From: Yinghuangia aomiensis
GTDB taxonomy: Bacteria; Actinomycetota; Actinomycetes; Streptomycetales; Streptomycetaceae
Length of the DNA: 64,000 bases
Direction of reading: 5' to 3'
Assembly (NCBI RefSeq): GCF_039542225.1
Contig: NZ_BAABHS010000004.1
Location: forward strand, 248,001-312,000
Shown: positions 27,176 through 36,209 of the stretch, piece by piece
Numbering within the stretch: position 1 is the stretch's first letter
Layout: each line of letters opens with the position of its first letter
The notes under the pieces: model-generated
The model's input: only the letters and a program-made list of their open reading frames with translations
What the model was told of the DNA's origin: nothing
Database searches by the model: none
Position numbers and translations under genes: made by a program

Positions 27176-27511
27176 GGCGTCCTCCTTCGTCGGCCGCGAG
27201 GCGACCGGTGCGGCCCTTCCAGGATAGGCAGGCAACCGCCGTCGGGAAAGCCACCCGCGGGAAAGACGACCCGGCCGGTACTGCCGCCTGGTCGACTCGT
27301 GGCGCGGATGACGGTCCGTCGGCGACGGCCCCCCACCTGTCCGATGCATTCCCTGTCCGGCGCGCGGTCATGTCAGCGGTCCGTCGGTCTGTCGATCACG
27401 TACGCGCCGACCACTGCGTGCCGGGGGCGGGCGGTGGTGCGCGGCCGGTGCCCGGCCGCTCCCTGGATGATATGCGTCCGCGCCCGATCCCACAGGGGCA
27501 GACGCGTGGGA
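27176..27511. other. 336-base gap between dinB and the DUF3040 gene
   Basis: No gene is evident. An 8-bp perfect hairpin (GCGGCCGG/CCGGCCGC, 27441-27459) about 50 bases past the dinB stop may terminate the translesion cassette. A minus-strand TATCCT (27221-27226), 45 bases before the DUF3040 start, is a possible -10 for that gene, without a clear -35. Confidence 0.45.
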
Positions 27512-28744
27512 TCAGCGACGGGTTCCCGGACCGCGGGACCGGCCGTCGCGCCCCGGATCGGCGAGCAGGCTCGCGGGGGCGAGGGCGCGGCCGCCGAACC
27601 GGTCGCGGACCGCGTCGGCGGCGCGTTCCACCTCGGACCAACCGCGGGCGCGTTCGCCGAGCACCATCTGGCGGGGCCGGTCGCCCGGCACCAAGTGCTC
27701 GACGCGGACGCCGACCAGGCGCAGCCGGGCGCGTTCCAGGCCGAGCCCGGCGTGCAGCGCGCACGCGGTGGCGTAGATGTCGCGGCCCACGTCGGTGGCG
27801 TCGCGGAGGGTTTTCGACCTGGTCAGGGTGGTGAAGTCGGAGAACCGGACCTTGAGGGTGACGGTGCGCCCGGCCAGTCCGGCGGCGCGCAGCCGGGCGC
27901 CGGTGCGGCCGGCGAGTCGCAGCAGGGTGCGGCGCACCACGGCGGGGTCGTCGACATCGGCGGGGAAGGTCTCCTCGGTGCCGATGCTGCGTTCCGGTTC
28001 GGACGGCACGACCGGCCGTTCGTCGCGCCCCCACGCGAGCGCGTGCAGGTGCCGGCCGGCGGCTTGGCCGAGCGCGCGGCACAGGGTCGCGGCCGGGGTG
28101 TGGGCGATATCACCCACCGTGTGGAGGCCGAGGCGGGTCAGGGCGGCTTCGGTGCGTTCGCCCACTCCCCACAGCCGGTCGACGGGCAGCGGGTGGAGGA
28201 ATTCGAGGACTTCGTCGTCCGGGACGACGCGCAGCCCGTCGGGTTTGGCGGTCGCTCCGGCGAGTTTGGCGACGAACTTGGTGGACGCGACGCCGACCGA
28301 GCACGTGATGCCTTGTTCGTCGGCGACCCGGGCGCGGATCTGCTCGCCGATGTGCGCGGGGTCGCCGCCGAGCCGCCGCAGCGATCCGGACAGGTCGAGG
28401 AACGCTTCGTCGAGGGACAGCGGTTCGACGACCGGGGTGACCGCGCGGAAGACCTCCATGACGTTCGCGGACACCGTCGCGTACTCGTCGTGGTCGGGCG
28501 GCAGGAACACGGCCTGCGGGCAGAGCCGGCGGGCCCGGCCGACGGGCTGGCCGGCCCGGACCCCGTACGGTCGCACGTCGTGGGTCGCGGACAGCACGAC
28601 GCCGCGCGGCCCGAGCGCGCCGACCACGACGGGCTTGCCGCGCAGTTCGGGGCGGCGGCGGATCTCCACGGACGCGTAGAACGCGTCCATGTCGACGTGC
28701 ATGACGGTCGGCGGACCGGCCGGGGAGGCGGACATGTCAGACAT
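27512..28744 (-). CDS. dinB: DNA polymerase IV (Y-family, DinB)
   Basis: This is a Y-family translesion polymerase of 410 residues. The catalytic acidic motifs are present: MHVDMDAFYASVE (residues of about 15-27) and SLDEAFLDLSG. It also has the DinB-typical SVGVASTKFVAKLAG and the helix-hairpin-helix VDRLWGVGERTEAALTRLGL. The C-terminus (GRALAPASLLADPGRDGRSRG) shows no obvious QLxLF-type sliding-clamp motif. It is the last gene of a minus-strand cassette with dnaE2. A second in-frame ATG three codons on (MSAS) is an alternative start. Confidence 0.95.
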   Translation of the reverse strand: MSDMSASPAGPPTVMHVDMDAFYASVEIRRRPELRGKPVVVGALGPRGVVLSATHDVRPYGVRAGQPVGRARRLCPQAVFLPPDHDEYATVSANVMEVFRAVTPVVEPLSLDEAFLDLSGSLRRLGGDPAHIGEQIRARVADEQGITCSVGVASTKFVAKLAGATAKPDGLRVVPDDEVLEFLHPLPVDRLWGVGERTEAALTRLGLHTVGDIAHTPAATLCRALGQAAGRHLHALAWGRDERPVVPSEPERSIGTEETFPADVDDPAVVRRTLLRLAGRTGARLRAAGLAGRTVTLKVRFSDFTTLTRSKTLRDATDVGRDIYATACALHAGLGLERARLRLVGVRVEHLVPGDRPRQMVLGERARGWSEVERAADAVRDRFGGRALAPASLLADPGRDGRSRGPGTRR

Positions 28745-28845
28745 GGCGCCCCCCGGTGGCGCGGCCTACCGGGACAGGACCGGTGCCGGTGCCGGCTTCG
28801 GGGCCGGTTTCAGGGCCGGTTTCGGGGCGGGTTTCGGGGCGGGGG

Positions 28846-29577
28846 TCAGGGCTTGTCGGCGAGCAGGTGGATCTGCGTGGCCAGCGAGCGGTACTCGGGG
28901 AGTTCGGCGGCCGCCTTCTCCAGGTCGAGGAGGGCGTCGAAGGACGCCGGGTCGTCGACGAGGACGCCGGGCACCAGGTCGGAGAAGACCCGCACGGCGT
29001 GCACCGGGCCCGGCCGGAGGCCGACCTTGGCGAGTATGGCGACCAGCTCGTCGACGGTGAACCGGCGCGGCAGCGCGGCCGGGTCGGCCAGCGCCGCGGA
29101 AGCCTGCGCGAAATGGCCGGCGAGCGCGCGGGCCAGCACGGCGCCGGTGCGGTTGGCCGCGAGCAGGCTGAGCGTGCCGCCGTCGCGCAGCGCCGCGGCG
29201 ACGGTGCCGAGCGCGTCGGCGGGTTCGTCGACGACCTCGAGGACGCCGTGGCACAGCACGACGTCGGCCGCCCCGGGCTCGACGACGTCGAACAGGGCCT
29301 GGGCGTCGCCCTGGAACGCGGCGACCCGGTCGGTGACCCCGGCTTCCGCGGCGCGCCGCTCCAGCGCGGCGAGCGCGTCGGGGCTGGGGTCGACGACGGT
29401 GACGCGGTGTCCGAGACGGGCCAGCGGGACCGCGAAGTTGCCCGTGCCGCCACCGGTGTCCAGCACGTCGAGCGCGGCGCGGCCGGTGTCCGCGGCACGG
29501 CGGTCCAGCGCGTCGCGCAGCACCTGCCACACCACGGCCGTCCGCATCGAGCTGCGCCGTCGCATCTGGTCGGACAA
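28846..29577 (-). CDS. SAM-dependent class I methyltransferase
   Basis: This 243-residue protein has a class I methyltransferase fold with motif I VLDTGGGTGNFAVPLARLG and later VTVVDPSPDALAALERRA and VLCHGVLEVVDEP. The substrate is unknown. The TTG at 29575-29577 (LSDQMRRRSSMRTAVVWQVL) is preferred because GGAGG lies six bases before it. A GTG at 29610 would add 11 residues without a ribosome site. It lies between dnaE2 and dinB on the same strand, so it is probably cotranscribed with the mutagenesis genes, although a repair role is only an inference from position. Confidence 0.88.
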   Translation of the reverse strand: MSDQMRRRSSMRTAVVWQVLRDALDRRAADTGRAALDVLDTGGGTGNFAVPLARLGHRVTVVDPSPDALAALERRAAEAGVTDRVAAFQGDAQALFDVVEPGAADVVLCHGVLEVVDEPADALGTVAAALRDGGTLSLLAANRTGAVLARALAGHFAQASAALADPAALPRRFTVDELVAILAKVGLRPGPVHAVRVFSDLVPGVLVDDPASFDALLDLEKAAAELPEYRSLATQIHLLADKP

Positions 29578-29629
29578 GGGGAGCCTCCTGAGATCTGCCC
29601 GGGGCTCCACCCTAGAACGTTCCCGCTGC

Positions 29630-32600
29630 TCATCCCGAACTCCCGGGGCTCGTGTGCCACAGCTTGCGCGGCGCGTCCTTGACGGGGGTGCCGGGCGTGC
29701 GCAGGTCGGCGTACGGGGACACCCGGAACCCGCTCGGGTGCACCAGCACGCGGTGCACGACCGGGCGCGTGGAGCGGCTCGCGGCGGCGCCTTCGACGGC
29801 GTCCTCGGCGGCCTGTCCGGCGGTGCGGCCGGCCGGGCCGGACATCAGGGCGTGCACGGCGTCGAGGCCGCCTTCGCGCCACGCCTCGTACAGCGCCCCC
29901 ATCTCCCAGCAGCCGGTGGCCCGCAGCGACACGCCGCGCGGGCCGGTGCGGCGCAGCACGCCGCGGACGACCAGGAGCCAGGAGTGGAAGAGCGTCGCGG
30001 CGTAGGGGCCCTGCGCGTCCTCGAAGAAGGTGGCGTCGATGGGGCCGGTCGCGTCGTCGAGGGTGAGGAACACGACGCGGCGGCCGGAGCGGACCGGCGG
30101 GGTCTGGGTGGCGACCTTGACGCCCGCGACCAGGATTTCGCTGCGCGAGCGGCGGGACAGCAGGTCGCGGGCGCGGGTGGTGCCGAGGGCGTCGAGGAAG
30201 TCGGTGTAGAACTCGACGACGTGCCGGTCGGCGTCCATGCCGAGGATCTCCAGTTCGGCGCGGACCCGTTCGGCGGGCGTCATTTCGGGCAGGCCGGTCG
30301 CGGCGGGCACTTCGTGCTCGGCCAGGCCGAACGCGAGCTGGGTGTCGGCGCGGCCCTTCGCGGGCGAGGCCTCGCGGCCGTAGCGGTCCAGGTCGCCGAG
30401 CTGGAGCAGCAGGTCGCGGCGGGTCGGGACGGAGTCGTCCGCCGCGGTGCCGCTTCCGTCGCCGATGCCGTGCACGGTGTCGAATCCGCCGACCAGGATC
30501 AGCCGCTCCGCGACCGGGCGGGACGTCCCGGTGCGGTGCCAGAAATCGGCGAGCGATGTATACGGGCGGCCTTCCACGATGCGCCGCACCTCGGTCTCGC
30601 TGATGCCCTTGACCTCGGCCAGCGCGATCCGGATGCCGTCGCGCCCGTCCGGCGTGCGCTCCACCCGGTACACCGCGTCCGACACGTTGACGTCCACGCC
30701 CAGCACCGGCACGCCGAACTGGCGCGCGTCGTCCAGGATCAGCCGCTTGGGGTACATCCCCGGGTCGTGCGTCAGCACCCCGGCGACGAACGCCGCGGTG
30801 TGGTGCGCCTTCAGCCACGCCGACTGGTATGTCGGAACCGCGAACGCCGCCGCGTGCGCCTTGCAGAACCCGAACGACGCGAACGCCTTCAGCACCTCCC
30901 ACACCCGCTCGACGACCGGCCGCGGATAGCCCCGCCGGTCGGCCTCCACGCAGAACCAGTCGCGGACCGCGGTCTGCCCGTCGATGCTGCCGAGCGCCCG
31001 CCGCGCCACGTCCGCACGGGCGAAGTCGCAGCCGGTCATCGTCGCGATGATGCGGATGACCTGCTCGTGGAACACCACCACGCCCTCGGTCTCGGCGAGC
31101 GCGGGCAGCAGGTCGGGGTGCAGGACGTCGCGCGGCTTCCAGCCCTGCCGGGCGTTGAGGAACGGCGTGACCATGTCGCTCTTCACCGGCCCGGGCCGGA
31201 ACAACGAGATGTCCACGATGAGGTCGTCGAACGTCTCGGGCGCGAACTTGCCGACGAGTTCGCGCTGCCCGGGCGACTCGATCTGGAAGCAGCCCAGCGT
31301 GCGCGTCGACCGGATCAGCTCGAACGTGGCCTCGTCGTCGAACGGCACCGCGTCCAGGTCGACCCGCCCGCCGCCGGTGCGCCCGACCTCCGCGACCGCG
31401 TGCGCCATCGCCGACTGCATGCGCACCCCCAGGACGTCCAGCTTGAGCAGCCCCAGGTCCTCGACGTCGTCCTTGCCGAACTGGCTCATCGGGAAGTCCT
31501 GCGCGCTGGTCTCCACCGGCGTGCGGTCCAGCAGGGTCGTGTCGGACAGCAGCACGCCGCACGGGTGCAGCGCGAGGTGCCGGGGCAGCCCGTCGAGGCG
31601 CTCGGCGAGGGTCAGCAGCATCCCGAAGTTCGCCTCGGTGATGCCGGACGCCCGCAGCTCCGGCAGGTCGCGCAGCGCGGCGCGCAGGTCGCGGGCCCGG
31701 ATGTGCGGGAACGCCTTGGCGACCGCGTCGATTTCGCCGGGCGGCAGACCGAGCGCGGCACCCACGTCGCGGATCGCGTGCCGGGCCCGGTAGGTCTCGG
31801 TCATCGACACCATCGCGCAGCGTTCCGGGCCGAACGTCGCCAGGATCTCCTCGTACACGTCGGTGCGGCGGGCCGACTCCACGTCCACGTCGATGTCCGG
31901 CAGCGCGGAGCGGCGGTCGGACACGAAGCGCTCCATGATCAGCCCGTACCGCAGCGGGTCCACGCCGGAGATGCCGATCAGGTGGTTGACCAGGCTGCCC
32001 GCCCCGGACCCGCGGGCGGCGCAGCGCACCCCCATGCCGCGGACGAGGTCGACGACGCCCGCCACGGTCAGGAAGTACGACTCCAGGCCGAGCCGCCCGA
32101 TCAGCGCGAGTTCGTCGTCGAGCCGGGTCAGCGCCTCCGTCGTCGACGCGATCCCGCGGCGCCCCAGCCCGGCCTCGCAGCGCGCCCGCAGCTCGGCGGC
32201 GGCCCGTGCCGACGGCACCCCCACGACCTCGGGCTCGGGGTAGAACACCTTGCCCATGCCGAGGTCCTCGCGCGGATCCAGCACCAGCGACTCGGCCAGC
32301 GCCCGGGTCCGGCCGAGCAGCGCGCCCGCGGTGCCGCGGTCGGCCTGCTGGGCGATGTCGACGGCGACCCGCAGCATGTCGTTGGACGACTTGAGGTAGC
32401 CCTCGCTGCCGACCCGGTCGAGATGCCGGCGGTTCAGCGGGACGAGCCGCCGCGCGGCGTCCAGCACGTCGGCGACGGGGGCGTCCTCGCGGTCGGCGTA
32501 CCGCACCGCGTTGGCGACCACGGACGGCACCCCGCACGCGTCCCCGAGCAGCAGCATCCGGGCGGCGCGCGAGGTCGACAAGGGGCCGTCGGGGCGGCCG

Positions 32601-33256
32601 AAGTGGCTGACCAGTTCGAGGAACAGGGCGTCGTGGTCCGGCGGTAGGGCGTCGCGGTAGGCGGCGAGCAGGCGGGCGGCACGGTCCTGGCGGCGGTCGG
32701 CCACGGCGCGGCCGACGTCGGAGTCGGGGCCCAGGAGGATCACAAGGTCGCCTGGTCGCCCTGCTCGTCCTTCTTGTCCTGCTCGTCCGGCGGTGTGTCC
32801 GGCGGCGTGTTCGAGGAGGGACTGGCGGGTGCACACCGGGGTGGGGCGGGGGCCGCCGAGCAGCCGCCCGCGCCGGTGGGCGTCGCTGACCAGCCGACAC
32901 AGCGCCGCCCAGCCGGACCGGCCGCGTGCCAGGACGGTGACGCGGGGGTACCGGGGGTCGACGAAGGAGCCGCCGCGGACCGGGGACTTGCGGGTCGGAG
33001 CGTCGGGGTCGGGCCGGGCTGCTTCCCCCTCCGTGTCGGGGAGGAGGGCGAGGTCGGCGCCGAGGATCGGACGGATCCCGGCGGCGACGCAGGCTTTGAC
33101 GAACGCGACCGCGCCGTAGACGCCGTCCCGGTCGGTGAGGGCAAGGCTGTCCATGCCCAGGTCGGCGGCACGCTCGACGAGGGCACGGGGGTGGGAGGCG
33201 CCGTACCGCATGGAGTGGGCGGAGGCGGTGTGGAGGTGGGTGAAGGGTGGGGTCAT
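29630..33256 (-). CDS. dnaE2: Error-prone DNA polymerase III alpha subunit DnaE2
   Basis: This 1208-residue C-family polymerase has an N-terminal PHP domain (FTHLHTASAHSMRYGASHP) and the catalytic signature ALPDIDVDVESARR. Further DnaE sequence includes AARGSGAGSLVNHLIGISGVDP, FGKDDVEDLGLLKLDVLG and LGCFQIESPGQRELVGKF. A C-terminal OB-type region (EILVAGVKVATQTPPVRSG) follows. The assignment to DnaE2 rather than the replicative DnaE1 rests on the neighbours (dinB, DUF6504, HEPN protein), the upstream LexA box and the DnaE2-typical IDVDVESARR. The ATG at 33256 lacks a Shine-Dalgarno; the preceding sequence is C-rich. Confidence 0.93.
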   Translation of the reverse strand: MTPPFTHLHTASAHSMRYGASHPRALVERAADLGMDSLALTDRDGVYGAVAFVKACVAAGIRPILGADLALLPDTEGEAARPDPDAPTRKSPVRGGSFVDPRYPRVTVLARGRSGWAALCRLVSDAHRRGRLLGGPRPTPVCTRQSLLEHAAGHTAGRAGQEGRAGRPGDLVILLGPDSDVGRAVADRRQDRAARLLAAYRDALPPDHDALFLELVSHFGRPDGPLSTSRAARMLLLGDACGVPSVVANAVRYADREDAPVADVLDAARRLVPLNRRHLDRVGSEGYLKSSNDMLRVAVDIAQQADRGTAGALLGRTRALAESLVLDPREDLGMGKVFYPEPEVVGVPSARAAAELRARCEAGLGRRGIASTTEALTRLDDELALIGRLGLESYFLTVAGVVDLVRGMGVRCAARGSGAGSLVNHLIGISGVDPLRYGLIMERFVSDRRSALPDIDVDVESARRTDVYEEILATFGPERCAMVSMTETYRARHAIRDVGAALGLPPGEIDAVAKAFPHIRARDLRAALRDLPELRASGITEANFGMLLTLAERLDGLPRHLALHPCGVLLSDTTLLDRTPVETSAQDFPMSQFGKDDVEDLGLLKLDVLGVRMQSAMAHAVAEVGRTGGGRVDLDAVPFDDEATFELIRSTRTLGCFQIESPGQRELVGKFAPETFDDLIVDISLFRPGPVKSDMVTPFLNARQGWKPRDVLHPDLLPALAETEGVVVFHEQVIRIIATMTGCDFARADVARRALGSIDGQTAVRDWFCVEADRRGYPRPVVERVWEVLKAFASFGFCKAHAAAFAVPTYQSAWLKAHHTAAFVAGVLTHDPGMYPKRLILDDARQFGVPVLGVDVNVSDAVYRVERTPDGRDGIRIALAEVKGISETEVRRIVEGRPYTSLADFWHRTGTSRPVAERLILVGGFDTVHGIGDGSGTAADDSVPTRRDLLLQLGDLDRYGREASPAKGRADTQLAFGLAEHEVPAATGLPEMTPAERVRAELEILGMDADRHVVEFYTDFLDALGTTRARDLLSRRSRSEILVAGVKVATQTPPVRSGRRVVFLTLDDATGPIDATFFEDAQGPYAATLFHSWLLVVRGVLRRTGPRGVSLRATGCWEMGALYEAWREGGLDAVHALMSGPAGRTAGQAAEDAVEGAAASRSTRPVVHRVLVHPSGFRVSPYADLRTPGTPVKDAPRKLWHTSPGSSG

Positions 33257-33384
33257 GGGGTGGGGTGGGGGTTGTGCGGGCGGTTCTTGGTTCTTCGGGG
33301 TCGGGGGGCGGGGTCCGGTGACGGGACGGTGGCCGTCGCTGCCTCCGGGTCCCGGGGGTGCTCCGGCGCCGGGACTTCCCGGAC

Positions 33385-33432
33385 GCCGCCCTTCTCGGAC
33401 TCAGCCCTTCTCGGACTCAGCCGTTCTCGGGC
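33385..33432 (-). repeat. Three tandem 16-bp repeats across the HEPN gene stop codon
   Basis: Units 33385-33400, 33401-33416 and 33417-33432 share the plus-strand core TCAGCCCTTCTCGGAC with one to three differences each. The unit at 33417-33432 contains the last codons and stop of the upstream HEPN gene. The others lie in the 3' untranslated spacer. This looks like slippage duplication at the gene end. Confidence 0.85.
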
Positions 33433-35408
33433 ATCACGGTGAGTGGTGGCAGGCCCAGCAGCCGGATCACCAGCGTGGTGAACACCTCCACGTCGCGGAT
33501 CAGGTCGTCGGCCTCACGGGCGGTGACGGCGTTGGGCAGGCCCGCCTCGGCGGCCGCGCGCTTGCGGGCGCCGCTGGCGAAGTAAGCCGCCCATTCGGTG
33601 AGTTCGGGCGCGACCTCGGGCAGCAGCTGCCACGCGCTGCGCGGCGCGCGGCGGCGTCCGGGCTTCTCCTGCTCCGGCCGGGCCCGGGCGGCGAGGACCG
33701 CGGCGGTGGTCCGCAACGCGGCCAAGTGCGCGGCGGCGTACCGCTCGTTGGGCGCGGTCGCCTCGCCGGCCTCGGCCAGCGCTCGCCGCGCATGCCCCAG
33801 CAGGTCCAACGCCCCGGGCGGGGCGCTGCTCCACCGCACGGGCGCGCGGGGGACCGCGGGGCGCGGGGTCTCCCGCCCGCTCCGCACCGGACTCGGGGCG
33901 GTGGAGGGGGTGATTCCCGCTCCCGCTGCGGACGCCGCGTTCCCCGACTGCCAGGCCGCCCGGCGCGGAACGGCGGCGGAGGCGACCACGGCGGGCGGGG
34001 CGATTCCCCCGGCGGTCCGGACTTCCGAACCGGCCCGGGAGCCGGGGACGCTCCGAGGCCCGCCGTGGATCCCCGAACCGGCCCGGCCCCATCCGGCTCG
34101 GGCCGCAGGCACAGCCGTCGCCGGGGCGACCCCCCGCTCCCCGGATGTGCCTGCCGCCCCGCCACCCGGGCCCGGCACGGTGCCCGCGCTCCACTCCGGT
34201 GCCCACGGCGCCAGGCCGCGCCGTCCGGCCGCCGGCTCCGCGCCGCCCCCGGGTATCCGGGTCCCGTCGGCCGCGGGCGCGTCGGCCCACGCAACCTCCT
34301 CCTCCGCATACGGCAGCGCCGTCGCGACGACGCTCCGCCTCCGCTTCACCCGCGCGGCCCGACGCCCTCGCCGCGCGACAGCCCCGGCCGCTTCGGCAAG
34401 CTCCGCCTCCCCCGCAAACGGCAACACCTCGGCGCCGCCCGCCGCGGCGCCGACCGGGCCCACGTCCACCACGAACGGCAGCACCAGAGCGGCCGAGGCA
34501 TCGGAAAGGCCGTCGGCCGCACTCTGCAGCCGCGGGCGGCCCGGCACCGCGCGATGGCCCGCAGGGCCACTCGGCTCCGCGGCAGCGCCGCCCACGTCCA
34601 TGACGAACGGCAGCGCAGGGCTGATCACCGCATTGGACGAAGCCTCTTCAGTGGTCCGCGGCTGCGGACGCCCGACCGAGCTCGCGGCGCCACTCGGCTC
34701 CGCGGCGCCGACGGGTCCGGCCTTGCCGAATCCAGGTGCGGATGCGGTGCCCGGGGCCGCAGCCACCCGCCCCGGCTCGGAGGCCGGTCCCGCAGCACCG
34801 GCCTTTGCCGCGGGGAGGGCAGCCAGCGCAAGCGGCAGCACGGCAGCAGCCGTCGCGGCCCCTTCGGGCTGCTCGGCTTCCTGCTGCTCGACTTCCTGCT
34901 TCTCGGCTTCCTGCTGCTCGATCGGCTCGCCCGCCGGGGTCGGCCCCGTGCCGCGCCCATTGGCGGTGCGGGGCCGGCCCGGCAGGGTTGCCGGGGCGGT
35001 GGACGGCTCGGCGGCAGGATTCCGGGCGCCACGCGATTCGCCGCCGGCCGCGAGGCCCGGACCGGCGTGCCCCGGGCTCACCGTCCGGCGTACCGGCCGT
35101 GCTGCCGTTTCCCCCGCAAACGGCAGCACGGCCGCAGTCACCGCGGCCGCGCTCCCTTCGCCCTCCTCGTACTTCTCGTGCTTCTCGACCGGGTCGCCTG
35201 CCGGAGCCGGCCCCGTACCGCGCCCATCGGCGGTGCGGGGCGGCTCCGGCGGGCTCTCCGGGGCAGCGGATATCCCGGCGGCAGGCCCTTGGGCACCACG
35301 CGATTCGCCCGCGGCCGCGCCGGCGTCCCCTGCCTCTCCGCGGGGCGATCCCGTCGGCTGGGTCGGCAGCATCAGCTGGCCGGCGGTGGTTTCCCGGGTG
35401 GTGCTCAT
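33417..35408 (-). CDS. SAV_6107-type HEPN protein with repeat-expanded N-terminus
   Basis: The C-terminal 145 residues (ALDLLGHARRALAEAGEATA to the end) match the SAV_6107 family HEPN domain that accompanies dnaE2 and dinB in Streptomyces. The HEPN signature R-x4-H is not obvious. The preceding 515 residues are Ala/Pro/Gly-rich and probably disordered. They contain a duplicated block (residues 34-100 and 123-196, both with ESRGA, PRTA-D/N-GRGTGP and an acidic stretch). They also carry six copies of an LP-F/L/Y motif preceded by small or hydrophobic residues (95, 191, 266, 310, 329 and 365). The N-terminus holds QLMLP. The ATG at 35408 is 10 bases past the DUF6504 stop. The HEPN call is fairly sure; the role of the extension is unknown. 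Confidence 0.85.
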   Translation of the reverse strand: MSTTRETTAGQLMLPTQPTGSPRGEAGDAGAAAGESRGAQGPAAGISAAPESPPEPPRTADGRGTGPAPAGDPVEKHEKYEEGEGSAAAVTAAVLPFAGETAARPVRRTVSPGHAGPGLAAGGESRGARNPAAEPSTAPATLPGRPRTANGRGTGPTPAGEPIEQQEAEKQEVEQQEAEQPEGAATAAAVLPLALAALPAAKAGAAGPASEPGRVAAAPGTASAPGFGKAGPVGAAEPSGAASSVGRPQPRTTEEASSNAVISPALPFVMDVGGAAAEPSGPAGHRAVPGRPRLQSAADGLSDASAALVLPFVVDVGPVGAAAGGAEVLPFAGEAELAEAAGAVARRGRRAARVKRRRSVVATALPYAEEEVAWADAPAADGTRIPGGGAEPAAGRRGLAPWAPEWSAGTVPGPGGGAAGTSGERGVAPATAVPAARAGWGRAGSGIHGGPRSVPGSRAGSEVRTAGGIAPPAVVASAAVPRRAAWQSGNAASAAGAGITPSTAPSPVRSGRETPRPAVPRAPVRWSSAPPGALDLLGHARRALAEAGEATAPNERYAAAHLAALRTTAAVLAARARPEQEKPGRRRAPRSAWQLLPEVAPELTEWAAYFASGARKRAAAEAGLPNAVTAREADDLIRDVEVFTTLVIRLLGLPPLTVMPENG

Positions 35409-35418
35409 GGCCGCCGCC

Positions 35419-35832
35419 TCAGTCCAGCGTCCGGGCGAGCGTCCACCCGCCGTGGGCGTCGAGGCGCAGGTCGAAGACGCCGAGCGGGGCGCAGCGGCCG
35501 GCCGCGGCCTCGACGCGCCAGACTTCGCGTTCGGTGGCGAACTCGGGGCCGCCGAGCACGGACGTCCGTTCGGGTGCTCCGGCGAGCATCGTGGTGCCGC
35601 CGGGCGCGGTCGCCCCGGCGGGTGCGGTGGTGGCGGTGCCGGCCACGGCGGTGCGGGCGACCGTACGGGTCGCGCTCGTCACACCGGTCGCCCTGCCCTG
35701 CCACCACTCCTCGTTTTCCATCCAGTGGTCCAGCACTTCGCGCACCACATACAGCCGGTCGTGCCACAGGAAACGGGCGGGCTCGCCGCCGCTCCGCAGC
35801 ACCTCGACCGGGTCGATGTGACGTCGTGCCAT
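35419..35832 (-). CDS. DUF6504 family protein
   Basis: This 137-residue protein is the first gene of the translesion cassette. The N-terminal half (VEVLRSGGEPARFLWHDRLY and VVREVLDHWMENEEWW) and the C-terminal EFATEREVWRVEAAAG plus GVFDLRLDAHGGWTLARTLD match DUF6504. That domain is found beside, or fused to, Y-family polymerases in actinobacteria. An Ala/Thr/Gly-rich insertion of about 45 residues separates the two halves. ATG 35832 has GGAGGAGAA upstream; a longer open frame to 35883 lacks one. Its function is unknown. Confidence 0.85.
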   Translation of the reverse strand: MARRHIDPVEVLRSGGEPARFLWHDRLYVVREVLDHWMENEEWWQGRATGVTSATRTVARTAVAGTATTAPAGATAPGGTTMLAGAPERTSVLGGPEFATEREVWRVEAAAGRCAPLGVFDLRLDAHGGWTLARTLD

Positions 35833-36209
35833 GGCTTCTCCTCCTGTGCGGTGCCCCGGCCGGTGATGCGCTTCCCCTCGCACCTCCGGCCGGGGGCGGT
35901 TTCCGCCGCCGAACCCGAGTCGGCCGTCGGGCCGAGCCCCCGATCAACATCGAACTCAAGTTCGAACGATGCAGCCAGTAAACCTCTCGCCCGGGCGACA
36001 GTCAATGCCATAAGACGCGAGTCGCCGCATTGCCGCGATCTCCATCTGTTCGAACTCTTTTCGATCATCCTTGGAGAGACCGGTGCCCAGGTTCGAACAC
36101 CGCTCCGCCCCGCTTTTCCGGGCACTTCCACGGTCGCACGCGGCACCGACATCGCCGGATCCCCGCCCGCGCACCCCGCCACCCGCGGCCGGGTCCCTAA
36201 GCTGCGCGC
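35833..36209. other. Divergent region DUF6504 gene / arsC-like gene
   Basis: This 377-base region contains the LexA box and promoter described separately. Further TTCGAAC copies occur at 36048-36056 and 36092-36100, but neither completes a LexA box. At the right end TAAGCT (36198-36203) lies six bases before the arsC-like ATG and could be a -10 for a leaderless transcript. Confidence 0.5.
35951..36005 (-). promoter_or_regulatory. LexA-controlled promoter of the dnaE2 cassette
   Basis: The sequence CGAACTCAAGTTCG (35951-35964) is a perfect match to the Gram-positive LexA box CGAAC-N4-GTTCG. It lies 13 bases downstream of a promoter on the minus strand: -35 TTGACT (36000-36005), 17-base spacer, -10 TTTACT (35977-35982). 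The box therefore covers the expected transcription start, a classical repression position. The first gene (DUF6504) begins 119 bases further on. Confidence 0.9.

Noticed and set aside
27299..32647. Open frame of 1782 codons on the plus strand opposite dinB and dnaE2
   Set aside because: Antisense to well-conserved polymerase genes; no ribosome site or recognisable sequence.
36048..36100. Additional LexA boxes at the two other TTCGAAC sites
   Set aside because: The second half-site is missing or misplaced at both positions.
35956..36174. 72-codon minus-strand frame upstream of the DUF6504 gene
   Set aside because: It covers the LexA box and promoter and has no ribosome site; it is probably untranslated promoter DNA.
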